NCBI RefSeq assembly: GCF_004152845.1
Contig: NZ_SEON01000002.1
Location: forward strand, 310,001-374,000
DNA length: 64,000 nucleotides
Source of the DNA: Sphingobium fuliginis
GTDB lineage: Bacteria > Pseudomonadota > Alphaproteobacteria > Sphingomonadales > Sphingomonadaceae
Direction: 5' to 3'
Under the pieces are notes generated by a model, which did no database searches, was not told where the DNA came from, and saw only the letters and a list, made by a program, of their open reading frames with translations. Positions 24,362-34,399 of the stretch are shown piece by piece. Both the position numbers and the translations under genes were made by a program. Position 1 is the stretch's first letter. Every line of letters starts with the position of its first letter.

Positions 24362-24395
24362 TCCCCCACCAGAACAGAACCGTCCGGAGAAGATC

Positions 24396-26198
24396 ATGCC
24401 CAGCTATACCGCCCCCGTCCGCGACACCCGCTTCGTGCTCGATCACATCGTGGGGCTGGACCGCTACACCAACCTCCCCGGCTTCGAAAATGCGTCGGCG
24501 GACCTGGTCGACGCGATCCTGACCGAAGGCGGCAGGATCGCCGCCGAAGTCCTCTTCCCCCTGAACGCCGTGGGCGACAGGGAAGGCTGCACCCGCCACC
24601 CCGACGGCAGCGTCACCACCCCGACCGGCTTCAAGGCGGCCTATGACGCCTATGTCGAGGGCGGCTGGACCACGCTGCACGCGCCGGCCGAATATGGCGG
24701 CCAGGGCCTGCCCCATGTCGTCGCCACGGCGGTCAGCGAATATATCCTCTCGGCCAATCACAGCTTCGAAATGTATCATGGCCTGACCAGCGGGGCGGTG
24801 GCCGCCCTGCTCGCCAAGGGCAGCGAGGAACAGAAGCGGAAATATCTGCCCAATATGGTGTCGGGCAAATGGACCGGGACGATGAACCTGACGGAGCCGC
24901 ATGCCGGCACCGACCTTGGCCTCATCAAGACCAAGGCGGTTCCGAACGCCGACGGCAGCTACGCGATCAGCGGCACCAAGATCTTCATTTCCGCGGGCGA
25001 GCATGACCTTGCCGAAAACATCATCCACCTCGTCCTTGCCAAGACCCCCGGCGCGCCGGACAGCAGCAAGGGGATTTCGCTGTTCGTGGTGCCCAAGTTG
25101 CTGGTGAACGAGGATGGATCGCTGGGGCAGCGCAACGCGGTCTCCTGCGGATCGCTCGAACACAAGATGGGCATTCACGGCAACGCCACCTGCGTCATGA
25201 ACTATGACGGGGCCACCGGATGGCTGGTGGGCGAGGAGAACAAGGGCCTGGCCGCCATGTTCATCATGATGAACGCGGCGCGGCTGGGCGTCGGCCTCCA
25301 GGGCCTGGGACAGGCGGAGATCGCCTATCAGAACGCCGCCCATTATGCCCATGACCGCCGTCAGGGCCGCGCCCTGACCGGCCCCAGGGACCTGGAGGAA
25401 AAGGCCGACACGCTGTTCGTCCATCCCGACGTCCGCCGCATGCTGATGGAGGCGAAGGCGCTGACCGAAGGGCTGCGCGCGCTGATGCTCTGGGGCGCGC
25501 TCCAGGTCGACCTTTCCCATCAGGCCGCCACCGAAGAGGAACGCCAGGCCGCCGACGATCTGGTGCAATTGCTGACCCCCGTGATCAAGGGCTATGGCAC
25601 GGACAAGGGCTTCGACGTCACCGTCATGGCGCAGCAGGTGTTCGGCGGCCATGGCTACATCTGGGAAAATGGCGTCGAACAATATGTCCGCGACGTCCGC
25701 ATCGCCCAGATCTACGAAGGCACCAACGGCGTGCAGGCGATGGATTTGGTCGGGCGCAAGCTGCCGATGAACGGCGGCCGCGCGCTTCAGGCCTTCCTGA
25801 AGATCGTCGCGGATGAAGTGGCGCAGGCCAAGGGTGACGAGAAGCTCGCCGGCCTTGCGGAGGCGCTGGAAAAGGCGAGCGGCCAGCTTGGCGCGGCGAC
25901 CATGTGGCTGATGCAGAATGCGATGAAGAACCCCGACAATGCCGGGGCGGGGGCGGTGCACTATATGCACATATTGGGCATCGTCGCGACCGGCCTGATG
26001 TGGCTTCGCATGGGCAAGGCCGCGGCGGCCCTGCTCGCGGCGGGGGAAGGCGACGCGAAATTCCTGGAAGCCAAGCTGGTGACCGCCCGCTTCTTCGCGG
26101 AACGCATCATGCCCGACGCCGGCGCGCTCCGCCGCAAGATCGAGGGCGGCGCCGACAGCCTGATGGCGCTCGACCCGGATATGTTCCTGGCGGCCTGA
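24396..26198 (+). CDS. Acyl-CoA dehydrogenase with C-terminal extension
   Basis: A 600-residue FAD-dependent acyl-CoA dehydrogenase, longer than the usual 380. The core covers residues 40-470, including [15 protein letters not shown] for FAD/substrate contact and [21 protein letters not shown] containing the C-terminal FAD loop. The 130-residue C-terminal extension is the domain typical of the DmdC-like and fatty-acyl branch. It catalyses alpha,beta-dehydrogenation of an acyl-CoA in beta-oxidation. CGGAGAAG precedes the ATG. It forms an operon with the MerR gene. The chain-length or methylmercaptopropionyl preference cannot be decided. Confidence 0.9.
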   Translation: MPSYTAPVRDTRFVLDHIVGLDRYTNLPGFENASADLVDAILTEGGRIAAEVLFPLNAVGDREGCTRHPDGSVTTPTGFKAAYDAYVEGGWTTLHAPAEYGGQGLPHVVATAVSEYILSANHSFEMYHGLTSGAVAALLAKGSEEQKRKYLPNMVSGKWTGTMNLTEPHAGTDLGLIKTKAVPNADGSYAISGTKIFISAGEHDLAENIIHLVLAKTPGAPDSSKGISLFVVPKLLVNEDGSLGQRNAVSCGSLEHKMGIHGNATCVMNYDGATGWLVGEENKGLAAMFIMMNAARLGVGLQGLGQAEIAYQNAAHYAHDRRQGRALTGPRDLEEKADTLFVHPDVRRMLMEAKALTEGLRALMLWGALQVDLSHQAATEEERQAADDLVQLLTPVIKGYGTDKGFDVTVMAQQVFGGHGYIWENGVEQYVRDVRIAQIYEGTNGVQAMDLVGRKLPMNGGRALQAFLKIVADEVAQAKGDEKLAGLAEALEKASGQLGAATMWLMQNAMKNPDNAGAGAVHYMHILGIVATGLMWLRMGKAAAALLAAGEGDAKFLEAKLVTARFFAERIMPDAGALRRKIEGGADSLMALDPDMFLAA

Positions 26199-26214
26199 CC
26201 GCCGGGGCAGGCAA

Positions 26215-26247
26215 GGCGCTCCATCCGGCCCAAGCCGGACGGAGCGT
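26215..26247. terminator. Hairpin between convergent genes
   Basis: A 14-bp near-perfect stem (26216-26229 with 26234-26247) and a four-base loop lie between the acyl-CoA dehydrogenase stop and the small convergent gene. There is no strong T-run, so termination may be Rho-assisted, but the placement fits a bidirectional terminator. Confidence 0.5.
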
Positions 26248-26256
26248 CCCTGCGTT

Positions 26257-26403
26257 TCAGGCGGCGAGGGGCAGTCGTTCGGCCGGACGCCGCGCCGCCG
26301 GGGCGGCAGGGCGGGCTTCGGCCCTGGCCAGTCCGGCGACATAGCGCTCGGCAACGACGACATCGCGGCGATAGGCAAAATATAGCGACAACAGGGAGAA
26401 CAT
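26257..26403 (-). CDS. Small membrane-associated protein (48 aa)
   Basis: A short gene with a good AAGAGG ribosome-binding site six bases before the ATG at 26403. The product starts MFSLLSLYFAYRRDVVVAERY, an N-terminal hydrophobic helix followed by a basic, alanine/proline-rich tail. Such tiny proteins with SLYFAYRRD-like starts occur in sphingomonads, but I know no function. It stands alone, converging with the acyl-CoA dehydrogenase gene. Confidence 0.55.
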   Translation of the reverse strand: MFSLLSLYFAYRRDVVVAERYVAGLARAEARPAAPAARRPAERLPLAA

Positions 26404-26770
26404 GGCGACCTCTTGATAAAAGGATTGCTGCGTTGCAGCATCGACGCCCATCTGGGGTCAGCGGGAAAAATCCGCAAATGCAATGGCTTCGAACGCGATT
26501 GCAGAAAGCTCATCCTCATGACCGCGCGCATCATGGCTGGATTTTGAGCGGCGCGATCCCGCTTGCAGGCCGATGCTCCCGCTTTCGGCAAACCGTCCCA
26601 GTCAATCCAGCGAAGGCGGAAAAGCCGCGCCCTGCCTTCGCAGGCGCCCGTCGCGCATAGCGCCCGCAACGGACCGTCCACCGCCCCCCTTCATCGCCAC
26701 CGACCATTGACCCATTGCGCGCGGCGCGGCATGGGCCCATCAAACGGGACATGATGCAGCGAGCCGCTTC
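26404..26770. other. Intergenic region between divergent genes
   Basis: 367 bp between the small protein and the permease with no supportable gene. The codon patterns of possible frames look random, and no repeat or strong hairpin is evident. It presumably holds both promoters. Confidence 0.3.
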
Positions 26771-28066
26771 GTGAACGGGCCAGTGCCGGCAAGCCGCACG
26801 CTCGGCCTGCCCGCCTGCATTGCGCTGGTGATGGGCAACATGATCGGGTCCGGCGTGTTCCTGCTGCCCGCCTCGCTCGCGCCGTTCGGCTGGGATGCGG
26901 TGGCGGGCTGGATATTCACCATCGCCGGCTCCCTCCTCCTTGCCTATGTCATCGCCCGGCTGACGGTGCGGATGCCCGACGCCGGCGGCACGGCGCAGTT
27001 CATCACCCGCGCCTATGGCCCGTCCGCCGGCTTCGCGATCGGGTGGATATACTGGATTTCGGTGATCTTCACCAATGTCACCATCGCCGTCGCCGCCACC
27101 GCCAATCTCAGCAGCATCCTGCCCGCGCTGCACCGACCCGGAATGGGGGCGCTCCTTTCCATCGGTTTCCTCTGGGCGACGACCGGCATCAACCTGGTCG
27201 GCGCACGCGCCGCGGGCGCGACCCAGCTCGCCACCACCGCGATCAAGCTGATCCCGATAGCGGTCGTCTTCGTCCTGCTCGCCCTGACCTTGGGCCATGG
27301 CCGGGCGCAGGTCGCGCCATTCCCCGCGCAAGGCTTCACCAGCGCCGGCATCACCGCCTCGGCCGCGCTGACGCTCTGGGCGCTGCTCGGCTTCGAATCG
27401 GCCAGCGTCGCCGCCGACAAGGTGCGCGATCCCGCCCGGACAATCCCGCGCGCCACGCTGATCGGCACGGCAGTCACCGGCCTCATCTACCTGCTGGTCT
27501 GCTCCGGCATCGCCCTCACCCTGCCGGCGGAGGAAAGCCGGTCCGGCTCCCCCTTCGCCGCCTTCGTCGCGCATTACTGGTCGCCCGGCCCGGCGGGGCT
27601 CATCGCGGTCTTCGCCACGATCAGTTGCCTGGGGGCGCTCAATGGCTGGACATTGTTGCAGGGTGAAGTGCCGCTTGCCATGGCGCGGGGCGGCGAATTG
27701 CCGCGCTGGCTGGCCGGGACCAACGGTCGCGGCACGCCGGTCCGCGCGCTGCTGCTGTCCTGCCTGCTCGGAACGCTGATGCTGATCGCCAACAGCCTGC
27801 AGGGGCTGGTGGCGCTGTTCACGGCGATGGCGCTGCTGTCGACCTCGGCCACGCTCTGGCTCTATGTCGGCTGCGCGCTGGCGGCGCTCAGGTTCCAGCT
27901 GGCGGTGCCCGCCGCTCTGCTGGGGCTCTGCTATGCGCTCTGGACATTATGGGGCGCGGGGCTGGTGCCCAGCGGAGCAAGCTTCCTGCTGATGGCGGGG
28001 GGATTTCCCTTTTACGCCTGGGCGCGGCGGGACCGAAAGTCCCTGCCCTGTCGCCATTCAGGCTGA
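26771..28066 (+). CDS. APC-family amino-acid permease
   Basis: A 431-residue inner-membrane transporter with about 12 hydrophobic segments. The first helix holds the APC substrate-binding motif MGNMIGSGVFLLPASL. LWALLGFESASVAADKVRDPARTIPRA matches helix 6-7 and the conserved Arg/Pro loop of AdiC/YjeM-type exchangers. The start is GTG at 26771. Substrate cannot be decided; an amino acid or amine is expected. The last residues overlap the start of a degenerate REP-like repeat region. Confidence 0.85.
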   Translation: MNGPVPASRTLGLPACIALVMGNMIGSGVFLLPASLAPFGWDAVAGWIFTIAGSLLLAYVIARLTVRMPDAGGTAQFITRAYGPSAGFAIGWIYWISVIFTNVTIAVAATANLSSILPALHRPGMGALLSIGFLWATTGINLVGARAAGATQLATTAIKLIPIAVVFVLLALTLGHGRAQVAPFPAQGFTSAGITASAALTLWALLGFESASVAADKVRDPARTIPRATLIGTAVTGLIYLLVCSGIALTLPAEESRSGSPFAAFVAHYWSPGPAGLIAVFATISCLGALNGWTLLQGEVPLAMARGGELPRWLAGTNGRGTPVRALLLSCLLGTLMLIANSLQGLVALFTAMALLSTSATLWLYVGCALAALRFQLAVPAALLGLCYALWTLWGAGLVPSGASFLLMAGGFPFYAWARRDRKSLPCRHSG

Positions 28067-28150
28067 GCCCGGCGAAGCCCTTCCCTTCTCCTCGAAGAAA
28101 GAAAAGCCCCTCCACCAGCTCGGGGCGAACGAAGGCAGGGAAGACCATCC
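28050..28150. repeat. Degenerate REP-like inverted repeat
   Basis: Overlapping the permease end and following it are GGCTGAGCCCGGCGAAGCCC and, about 45 bases on, CCAGCTCGGGGCGAACG. These are a corrupted pair of the TTCGACA/GCTCAGCCCGAACG repeat seen complete at 36005-36091. Confidence 0.4.
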
Positions 28151-28167
28151 GAAGGGTGGAGGGAAAA

Positions 28168-29295
28168 TCAGTCCCCCCACAATTCCTTGAGCTTGCTGAA
28201 GAAGCCGGTCGATTGCGGGCATTCCTCGCCGGTTTCCGTCTCGCGAAAGGCTTCCAGCAGTTCGCGCTGCTTGGCGCTCAGCTTGGTCGGCGTCTCGACG
28301 TCGACCTGGATCACCAGATCGCCCTGCCCACGCCCGTTCAGCACAGGCATGCCCGCGCCGCGCTGGCGAATCTGCTTGCCCGACTGGATGCCGCTCGGAA
28401 TCTTGATCTCATGCCGCCGGCCATCCAGCCCCGGCACCTCGATGACCCCACCCAGGGCGGCGGTCGTGAAGCTGACCGGCGCGCGCGCGAACAGGGTCGT
28501 GCCGTCCCGTTCGAAGATCGCATGCCGCTTCACATGCAGGAAGATGTAGAGATCGCCGGCCGGCGCGCCCCGCGCCCCCGCCTCGCCCTCACCCGACAGG
28601 CGGATGCGCGTGCCTTCGTCGACGCCGGCGGGGATGTTGACGGAAAGCGTCTTGGGCTTGTCCACCCGCCCCTCGCCCCGGCAGCTACGGCAGGGGCTTT
28701 CGATCACCTGACCCGCGCCATGGCAGGACGGGCAGGTCCGCTCGACCACGAAAAAGCCCTGCTGCGCCCGCACCTGGCCATGGCCATGGCAGGTGCCGCA
28801 GCTCTTGACCCCGGTGCCCGGCTGCGCGCCCGAGCCGTCGCAACTTTCGCAAGGGGCCGAAACCTCGATCTCGATCTCGGTCTTCTTGCCGTGATAGGCG
28901 TCGTCCAGCGTGATTTCCATGTCGTAGCGCAGGTCCGCCCCGCGCCGCTGCGCCTGCCGCCCGCCGCCGAAGCCGCCCGCCGCCTGACCGAAGATCGTCT
29001 CGAAAATATCGCCCAGATCGGAAAAGCCGCCCGCGCCGCCGCGCCCGCCGCCGAAACCGCCGCCATTCTGGAACGCCGCATGGCCGAACCGGTCATAGGC
29101 CGCGCGCTTCTGCGGGTCCTTCAAACATTCATAGGCTTCCGAAACGGCCTTGAACTTGGCCTCGCTGTCGGTGCAGCCCCCGGTCTTGTCCGGGTGATAT
29201 TTCATCGCCAGCTTGCGATAGGCGCTTTTGATCGTGGCGGCGTCCGCCGTGCGCTCGACTTCGAGCAGTTCGTAATAGTCGATTTCGGTGCTCAT
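28168..29295 (-). CDS. dnaJ: Chaperone DnaJ
   Basis: Hsp40 co-chaperone of DnaK, 375 residues, full length. The J domain at residues 5-70 contains the HPD motif in [10 protein letters not shown] Gly/Phe linker covers about 75-105, the zinc region has four CxxCxGxG repeats (first CESCDGSG, last CRSCRGEG), and the C-terminal substrate domains follow. It stimulates DnaK ATPase and delivers clients. It lies 63 bases downstream of dnaK with a stem-loop between them, so it is partly read through from the dnaK heat-shock promoter. Confidence 0.98.
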   Translation of the reverse strand: MSTEIDYYELLEVERTADAATIKSAYRKLAMKYHPDKTGGCTDSEAKFKAVSEAYECLKDPQKRAAYDRFGHAAFQNGGGFGGGRGGAGGFSDLGDIFETIFGQAAGGFGGGRQAQRRGADLRYDMEITLDDAYHGKKTEIEIEVSAPCESCDGSGAQPGTGVKSCGTCHGHGQVRAQQGFFVVERTCPSCHGAGQVIESPCRSCRGEGRVDKPKTLSVNIPAGVDEGTRIRLSGEGEAGARGAPAGDLYIFLHVKRHAIFERDGTTLFARAPVSFTTAALGGVIEVPGLDGRRHEIKIPSGIQSGKQIRQRGAGMPVLNGRGQGDLVIQVDVETPTKLSAKQRELLEAFRETETGEECPQSTGFFSKLKELWGD

Positions 29296-29312
29296 CTCGC
29301 CCCCGGCGTCCC

Positions 29313-29347
29313 TGCCCCGTCAAGGCCATAACAGTCCTGACGGGGCA
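29313..29347 (-). terminator. Stem-loop between dnaK and dnaJ
   Basis: A 10-bp perfect stem, TGCCCCGTCA with TGACGGGGCA, and a 15-base loop lie between the dnaK stop and dnaJ start. No T-run follows, so it is more likely an attenuator or RNA-stability element that lowers DnaJ relative to DnaK. Confidence 0.5.
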
Positions 29348-29358
29348 AGCACATCAGC

Positions 29359-31257
29359 TTACGCCTTGTTATCGTCCACTTCGGAGAATTCGGCATCGAC
29401 GACATCGTCATCCGCCTTCGGCGCGTCCGCGCCCGGAGCAGCCGCAGCCGCCTGCTCCTTCTCGTAAATGGCCTGCCCCAGCTTCATCGCGACCGTGGCG
29501 AGTTCCTGCGCCTTCGCCTTCATGGCTTCCGCATCGCCGCCCTCGACCGCAGACTTGGTGGCCGCGATCGCGGTCTCGATCTCCGACTTCAGGCCAGCAT
29601 CGACCTTGTCGCCATGCTCGGAAAGCTGCTGCTCGGTGGTGTGGATCAGGCTTTCGGCATTGTTCTTCGCCTCGGCCGCCTCGCGCTTCTTCTTGTCTTC
29701 CTCGGCAAAGCGCTCGGCATCCTTGACCATCTGGTCGATGTCGGCGTCCGACAGGCCGCCCGAAGCCTGAATGCGGATCTGCTGTTCCTTGCCCGTGCCC
29801 TTGTCCTTGGCATGGACATTGACCAGACCGTTGGCGTCGATGTCGAACGTCACCTCGATCTGCGGCACGCCGCGCGGCGCAGGCGGGATGCCGACCAGAT
29901 CGAACTGGCCGAGCAGCTTGTTGTCCGCCGCCATCTCACGCTCGCCCTGGAACACGCGGATCGTCACCGCCTGCTGATTGTCGTCGGCGGTCGAATAGAC
30001 CTGGCTCTTCTTGGCCGGGATGGTGGTGTTGCGGTCGATCATGCGGGTGAACACGCCGCCCAGCGTCTCGATGCCGAGGCTCAGCGGGGTCACGTCCAGC
30101 AGCAGCACGTCCTTGACATCGCCCTGCAGCACGCCCGCCTGGATGGCGGCGCCCATGGCGACGACTTCGTCCGGGTTGACGCCGGTGTGCGGTTCCTTGC
30201 CGAAAAATTCCTTCACGGCCTCGCGCACCTTGGGCATGCGGGTCATGCCGCCCACCAGCACGACTTCGCTGATCTCGCTCGCGCTCACGCCCGCATCGGC
30301 CAGGGCCTTCTTGCAGGGATCCATGGTCCGCTTGATGAGGTCAGCGACCAGCCGCTCCAGATCGGCGCGGGTGATGGTCTTGACGAGGTGCTTGGGACCG
30401 TTCTGGTCCGCGGTGATGAAGGGCAGGTTCACTTCGGTCGACTGCGCCGAGGACAGCTCGATCTTGGCCTTTTCGGCCGCTTCCTTCAGACGCTGCAGCG
30501 CCAGCTTGTCCTTGGTGAGGTCGATGCCCTCATCCTTCTGGAAGCCCGAAGCCAGGAACTCCACCAGCTTGGCGTCGAAATCCTCGCCGCCCAGGAAGGT
30601 ATCGCCATTGGTCGACTTCACCTCGAACACGCCGTCGCCGATCTCCAGGATCGAGATGTCGAACGTGCCGCCGCCAAGATCATAGACCGCGATGGTCTTG
30701 CCGTCCTGCTTCTCCAGCCCGTAGGCGAGCGCGGCCGCGGTCGGCTCGTTGATGATGCGCAGCACTTCCAGACCGGCGATCTGGCCGGCGTCCTTGGTCG
30801 CCTGACGCTGGGCGTCGTTGAAATAGGCGGGCACGGTGATGACCGCCTGCGTCACCGTCTCGCCCAGATAGCTCTCGGCGGTTTCCTTCATCTTCTGCAG
30901 GATGAAGGCGGAAATCTGCGAAGGCGAATAATCCTTGCCGCCGGCATTGACCCAGGCGTCGCCATTGGGACCCTTGGCGATGCTGTAGGGCACCAGCTCC
31001 ATGTCCTTCTTGGTCATCGGATCGTCGAAGCGGCGGCCGATCAGGCGCTTCACGGCGAAGATGGTGTTGTCCGGATTGGTCACGGCCTGACGCTTGGCAG
31101 GCTGGCCGATCAGGCGCTCGCCGTCCTTGGTGAAGGCGACGATGGAGGGCGTCGTCCGCGCGCCTTCCGCATTTTCGATCACCTTGGGCTTGCCGCCGTC
31201 CATCACAGCGACACAGCTGTTGGTGGTGCCCAGGTCGATACCGATTACTTTTGCCAT
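29359..31257 (-). CDS. dnaK: Chaperone DnaK (Hsp70)
   Basis: Hsp70 chaperone, 632 residues, full length. The N-terminal ATPase has [14 protein letters not shown] (phosphate 1), [13 protein letters not shown] (phosphate 2) and [13 protein letters not shown] (adenosine). The substrate-binding domain starts near residue 390 with [14 protein letters not shown] and is followed by a helical lid and an acidic tail ending [13 protein letters not shown]. It folds and rescues proteins with DnaJ and GrpE. The start at 31257 is the conserved Met; the frame extends upstream. An RpoH-type promoter lies about 90 bases upstream. Confidence 0.98.
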   Translation of the reverse strand: MAKVIGIDLGTTNSCVAVMDGGKPKVIENAEGARTTPSIVAFTKDGERLIGQPAKRQAVTNPDNTIFAVKRLIGRRFDDPMTKKDMELVPYSIAKGPNGDAWVNAGGKDYSPSQISAFILQKMKETAESYLGETVTQAVITVPAYFNDAQRQATKDAGQIAGLEVLRIINEPTAAALAYGLEKQDGKTIAVYDLGGGTFDISILEIGDGVFEVKSTNGDTFLGGEDFDAKLVEFLASGFQKDEGIDLTKDKLALQRLKEAAEKAKIELSSAQSTEVNLPFITADQNGPKHLVKTITRADLERLVADLIKRTMDPCKKALADAGVSASEISEVVLVGGMTRMPKVREAVKEFFGKEPHTGVNPDEVVAMGAAIQAGVLQGDVKDVLLLDVTPLSLGIETLGGVFTRMIDRNTTIPAKKSQVYSTADDNQQAVTIRVFQGEREMAADNKLLGQFDLVGIPPAPRGVPQIEVTFDIDANGLVNVHAKDKGTGKEQQIRIQASGGLSDADIDQMVKDAERFAEEDKKKREAAEAKNNAESLIHTTEQQLSEHGDKVDAGLKSEIETAIAATKSAVEGGDAEAMKAKAQELATVAMKLGQAIYEKEQAAAAAPGADAPKADDDVVDAEFSEVDDNKA

Positions 31258-31345
31258 TGTGTCCTCTTTGAACCCCAAATCATATTCAGCGGTTGACGGC
31301 CCCATACCTCACGAAAGCGCCAAGGCAAGGGCGTTTGCGCAAGGG

Positions 31346-31373
31346 ATATAGGCGTGCTTTCGCTTGGCACAAG
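31346..31373 (-). promoter_or_regulatory. RpoH (sigma-32) heat-shock promoter of dnaK
   Basis: On the minus strand, CTTG (31373-31370), a 17-base spacer and CCTATAT (31352-31346) match the alphaproteobacterial RpoH consensus CTTG-N17-CYTATNT. It would start transcription about 80-90 bases before dnaK. Confidence 0.75.
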
Positions 31374-31434
31374 AAGCTGTGACGATTACCTCCAGGAAAC
31401 GATCGGAAACGGGACATTGAGGAAGCCTTTGCCC

Positions 31435-31905
31435 ATGCGCGCATTTTACCCCCTAATCGCCCTTGCCGGCCCGCTTGCGCTCACGGCGTGCGGCGATCCC
31501 GCGCCCACCTATGTCGATCAGGCCTGGGTGCGGCTCAGCCCCAACAAGGACATGCCGTCCTCCGGCTATTTCATCGCCCATGGCGGCGACGCGGACACGG
31601 CGCTGCGCGGCGTGCTCACCGACTATGCGCTGAAGGTGGAGATGCACGAGAGCATGAGCGAGGGCGGCAGGATGACGATGAAGCCGCTCGACAGCGTCCC
31701 CATCCCCGCCAGGTCCACGGTCGCCTTCGCGCCGGGCGGCAAGCATCTGATGCTCTGGGGCGTCAACGACACGGCGATCGGCCGCGGCAGGATGACGCTC
31801 ACCTTCCTGCTCGCCAATGGCGACCGCCTGCTGGTCGACGCCATCATCCAGAAGCCCGGCGCGGCCGCTCCCGTTCCCCCGCAAAAGGAGCATGAGGCGC
31901 ATTGA
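31435..31905 (+). CDS. PCuAC copper chaperone lipoprotein
   Basis: A 156-residue periplasmic copper(I) chaperone. It has a signal/lipobox (LAGPLALTACGD) and a cupredoxin-like core with the copper motif: HESMSEGGRMTMKP (His and Met ligands), and GGKHLMLWG (second His-Met pair). In the family, this H-M...H-M set delivers Cu(I) to cytochrome oxidase or laccase-type enzymes. The start is at 31435, after GAGGAAG; an upstream frame is not needed. The C-terminal KEHEAH may add metal binding. Its stop overlaps the next gene. Confidence 0.88.
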   Translation: MRAFYPLIALAGPLALTACGDPAPTYVDQAWVRLSPNKDMPSSGYFIAHGGDADTALRGVLTDYALKVEMHESMSEGGRMTMKPLDSVPIPARSTVAFAPGGKHLMLWGVNDTAIGRGRMTLTFLLANGDRLLVDAIIQKPGAAAPVPPQKEHEAH

Positions 31906-32387
31906 CCGGACGTCCGCTGACCGAGGCTGAAACCGCCCTGGCCCGGTCGGTGTTCGCCGCCGCCATCGATTATCGGCGGGTGCGGGTGCATAATCGCAAA
32001 TGGTGGCCGTTCCAGCCGCGGCAAGTCACCATGGCGCCCGACGGCGACCTCTGGTTTCATCCGGAAAGCGCCCTGTTCTGCCCTGATTTCTGCGACAGCC
32101 CCCTGCACGTCCAGGGACATTTCATCCATGAAATGACCCATGTCTGGCAGGCGCAGCGGGGCGGCAGATGGTATCTGCCGCTGATGCGCCATCCCTTCTG
32201 CCGCTACGGCTATGAGATCGTGCCGGGAAAGCCGTTCCGCCGCTATGGCCTGGAGCAGCAGGCGGAGATCGTGCGGCATGCGTTCCTGTTGCGCCGCGGG
32301 GTTTCCGTGCACGGCAAGCCGCCGCTTCCGGTCTATGAGGAGCTGCTGCCCTTCGCCGGCCGGCAAGGGGTCGACGACGGACCGTGA
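31902..32387 (+). CDS. Vgr-related, zinc-metallopeptidase-like protein
   Basis: A 161-residue soluble protein annotated in many sphingomonads as vgr-related. It contains HFIHEMTHVWQAQRG, an HExxH-like zinc-binding motif with an adjacent second His, and further conserved residues CPDFCDSPL and GYEIVPGKPF. It resembles DUF4157-type putative metallopeptidases. Start is TTG at 31902, overlapping the PCuAC stop as TTGA, with AAAAGGAG upstream. It may have enzymatic or metal-related function linked to the copper chaperone, but there is no direct evidence. Confidence 0.7.
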   Translation: MTGRPLTEAETALARSVFAAAIDYRRVRVHNRKWWPFQPRQVTMAPDGDLWFHPESALFCPDFCDSPLHVQGHFIHEMTHVWQAQRGGRWYLPLMRHPFCRYGYEIVPGKPFRRYGLEQQAEIVRHAFLLRRGVSVHGKPPLPVYEELLPFAGRQGVDDGP

Positions 32388-32541
32388 TTCGCGCCATGTT
32401 CCGGCGAAGGCGCTCCAGCGAGACGGGCGGCCCGGTGCGATGGACCGCCCGGCGACCCTCGCGCTTTCCAGAAGAAAAGCCCGGCGATCCTCGACCGCCG
32501 GGCAAAGGGGCATGGCTGGGAGCCGCCCTGAGGAAAGCCGC

Positions 32542-33192
32542 TCAGCCCTTCTTCTCGGGCGGCAGCGTGATCTTCACATTCTCGCCATTCTGGCCCGGAA
32601 AGCCGGTGAACATCGCATCGATCAGGTTCGGCACCAGATAGGTCAGCTTGTTGGAAAGCGACTGGGCCTGCGCCTTGCCCTCGAACAGGCGGCGATTGTC
32701 GGCGGCGCGGTCGATCTTCATGCTGAGGTCGCCGGTATAGACGGTGTAGCTGGTCACGTCATTATAACCGCCGGGCCCGAACAGCCACGGGTCATAGAAG
32801 CCATAGCCCCAGGGGCGGCCCCAGCGGCCCCGCCAGCCCCAACCGCCGTAGAAGAACGGGTCGGGATTGCCGAATCCGGTCGATCGCACCTTTTCGCGCC
32901 CATTGTCGACGCCATAGGCCACGCGCACGATCAGGTCGGCCCGCGCTGGATCGCCGGCGGCGACATAGCCGGTTTGCGTCAGACGCTGGCTGACGAGGTC
33001 CGCATAATGCGAAAATTCAAGGCCGCCCGCCAGGCGCGGATCGTCCGCGACAACGGTGAAGCTCTGGCCGGCGGGTGCCGGAAGCTGCTGAAAGCGCGCC
33101 ACATCCGCCTTGAAGGAACTCGCGCAGCCTGACAGCGCCACAAGCGCCAAAGCGGGCGCCGCGAGGAAGCCGATCTTTTTGAAACGGGTCAT
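32542..33192 (-). CDS. DUF4136 lipoprotein
   Basis: A 216-residue lipoprotein with a lipobox LVALSGCASS at residues 16-25. The DUF4136 fold follows, with FSHYADLVSQRLTQTGYVAAGDPARADLIVRVAYG. A central Gly/Trp/Arg-rich linker (FFYGGWGWRGRWGRPWGYGF) precedes the C-terminal part. The start at 33192 (MTRFKKIGFL) gives a normal signal peptide; a longer frame begins at 33336. Its role is unknown but it sits in the envelope. Confidence 0.8.
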   Translation of the reverse strand: MTRFKKIGFLAAPALALVALSGCASSFKADVARFQQLPAPAGQSFTVVADDPRLAGGLEFSHYADLVSQRLTQTGYVAAGDPARADLIVRVAYGVDNGREKVRSTGFGNPDPFFYGGWGWRGRWGRPWGYGFYDPWLFGPGGYNDVTSYTVYTGDLSMKIDRAADNRRLFEGKAQAQSLSNKLTYLVPNLIDAMFTGFPGQNGENVKITLPPEKKG

Positions 33193-33390
33193 TTTTCTTG
33201 CGTCCTGTACCAGGCACTTCGCCTGCCAAACATCTTGCGTCCTGCCATGGCAAAACGCAACTGAACATCGTTTGAACGCACGTAACGGGCGAACGGGCGC
33301 AAACCATGTCCTGCCATCCGTATGACGCCGCGGCATGGATTATTCCGTCACGAACCGGAAAGGGCCGCCGCTTTGGCGACCCCTGCGGCA

Positions 33391-34395
33391 TCAGCGCATC
33401 AGTCCCATCGCGTCATAGGCCGCCCGCAAAGTGGGCGCGGCCGCCGCCGACGCCTTGGCCGCCCCCTTTTCCAGGATGGCGTCCAACGCGGCGTCGTCGG
33501 TGCGCAATTCCATGAACCGCGCACGGATGGGGCGGAGCGTTTCCACCAGCAGTTCGCCCAGGGCCGGCTTGAACGCGCCGAAGCCCTTGCCGGCGAATTC
33601 GGCACAGACCGCGTCCACGCTCATGCCCGACAGCGTCGCATAGATGCCGAGAAGATTGTTCGCCTCCGGACGCCCGGCCAGCCTCCCGGCATTGTCCGGC
33701 AGCGGTTCGGGATCGGTCTTGGCCTTCTTCACCTTCTGCATGATCGCATCGTCATCGTCGGTCAGGTTGATGCGGCTCATGTCGGACGGGTCGGACTTGG
33801 ACATCTTCGCCGTGCCGTCGCGCAGCGACATGATGCGCGCCGATTCCCTGGGGATGATCGGATCGGGCAGGGTGAACAGCTCCACGCCGAAATCGGTGTT
33901 GAACTTCGTGGCGATGTCGCGGGCCAGCTCCAGATGCTGCTTCTGGTCCTCCCCCACCGGCACATGGGTGGCGTTGTAGACCAGGATGTCGGCGGCCTGG
34001 AGCACCGGATAGACGAACAGGCCGATGGAGGCGCCCTCGCGGTCCTTGCCCACCTTGTCCTTGAACTGGGTCATGCGGTTGAGCCAGCCGATCCGCGCCG
34101 TGCCGTTCAGCAGCCAGCACAGTTCCGCATGGGCGGGCACCCGCGCCTGGTTGAAGAGGACGGAGCGGTCCGGGTCGATCCCGGCGGCGACCAGCGCGGC
34201 GGCCATGTCGCGGACATTGCGGATACGCTGTTCGCGCCCTTCATGCACGGTGATCGAATGCATGTCGGCCAGGAAGAAGAAGCACTGGCTCCCGCTGTCC
34301 ATCTCGTCCTGCATCCGCACCCAGTTGCGGATCGCGCCCAGATAATTGCCCAGGTGCAGATTGCCGGTCGGCTGGATGCCGGAAAGGACGCGCAT
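33391..34395 (-). CDS. trpS: Tryptophanyl-tRNA synthetase
   Basis: Class I tRNA synthetase, 334 residues. It shows the TIGN/HIGH-type motif in GIQPTGNLHLGNYLGA (residues 6-21) and the KMSKS loop (KMSKSDPSD, about 197). It charges tRNA-Trp. The start at 34395 is the conserved Met (MRVLSGIQPTG). It lies four bases after murJ on the same strand, so the two are co-transcribed. Confidence 0.97.
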   Translation of the reverse strand: MRVLSGIQPTGNLHLGNYLGAIRNWVRMQDEMDSGSQCFFFLADMHSITVHEGREQRIRNVRDMAAALVAAGIDPDRSVLFNQARVPAHAELCWLLNGTARIGWLNRMTQFKDKVGKDREGASIGLFVYPVLQAADILVYNATHVPVGEDQKQHLELARDIATKFNTDFGVELFTLPDPIIPRESARIMSLRDGTAKMSKSDPSDMSRINLTDDDDAIMQKVKKAKTDPEPLPDNAGRLAGRPEANNLLGIYATLSGMSVDAVCAEFAGKGFGAFKPALGELLVETLRPIRARFMELRTDDAALDAILEKGAAKASAAAAPTLRAAYDAMGLMR

Positions 34396-34399
34396 TCTT

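Noticed and set aside
24288..26681. 797-residue open frame on the minus strand
   Set aside because: It is the antisense of the acyl-CoA dehydrogenase gene, open only because of GC-rich codon bias. The plus-strand protein has clear family motifs.
29614..31296. 560-residue open frame on the plus strand
   Set aside because: Antisense of dnaK, a certain gene.
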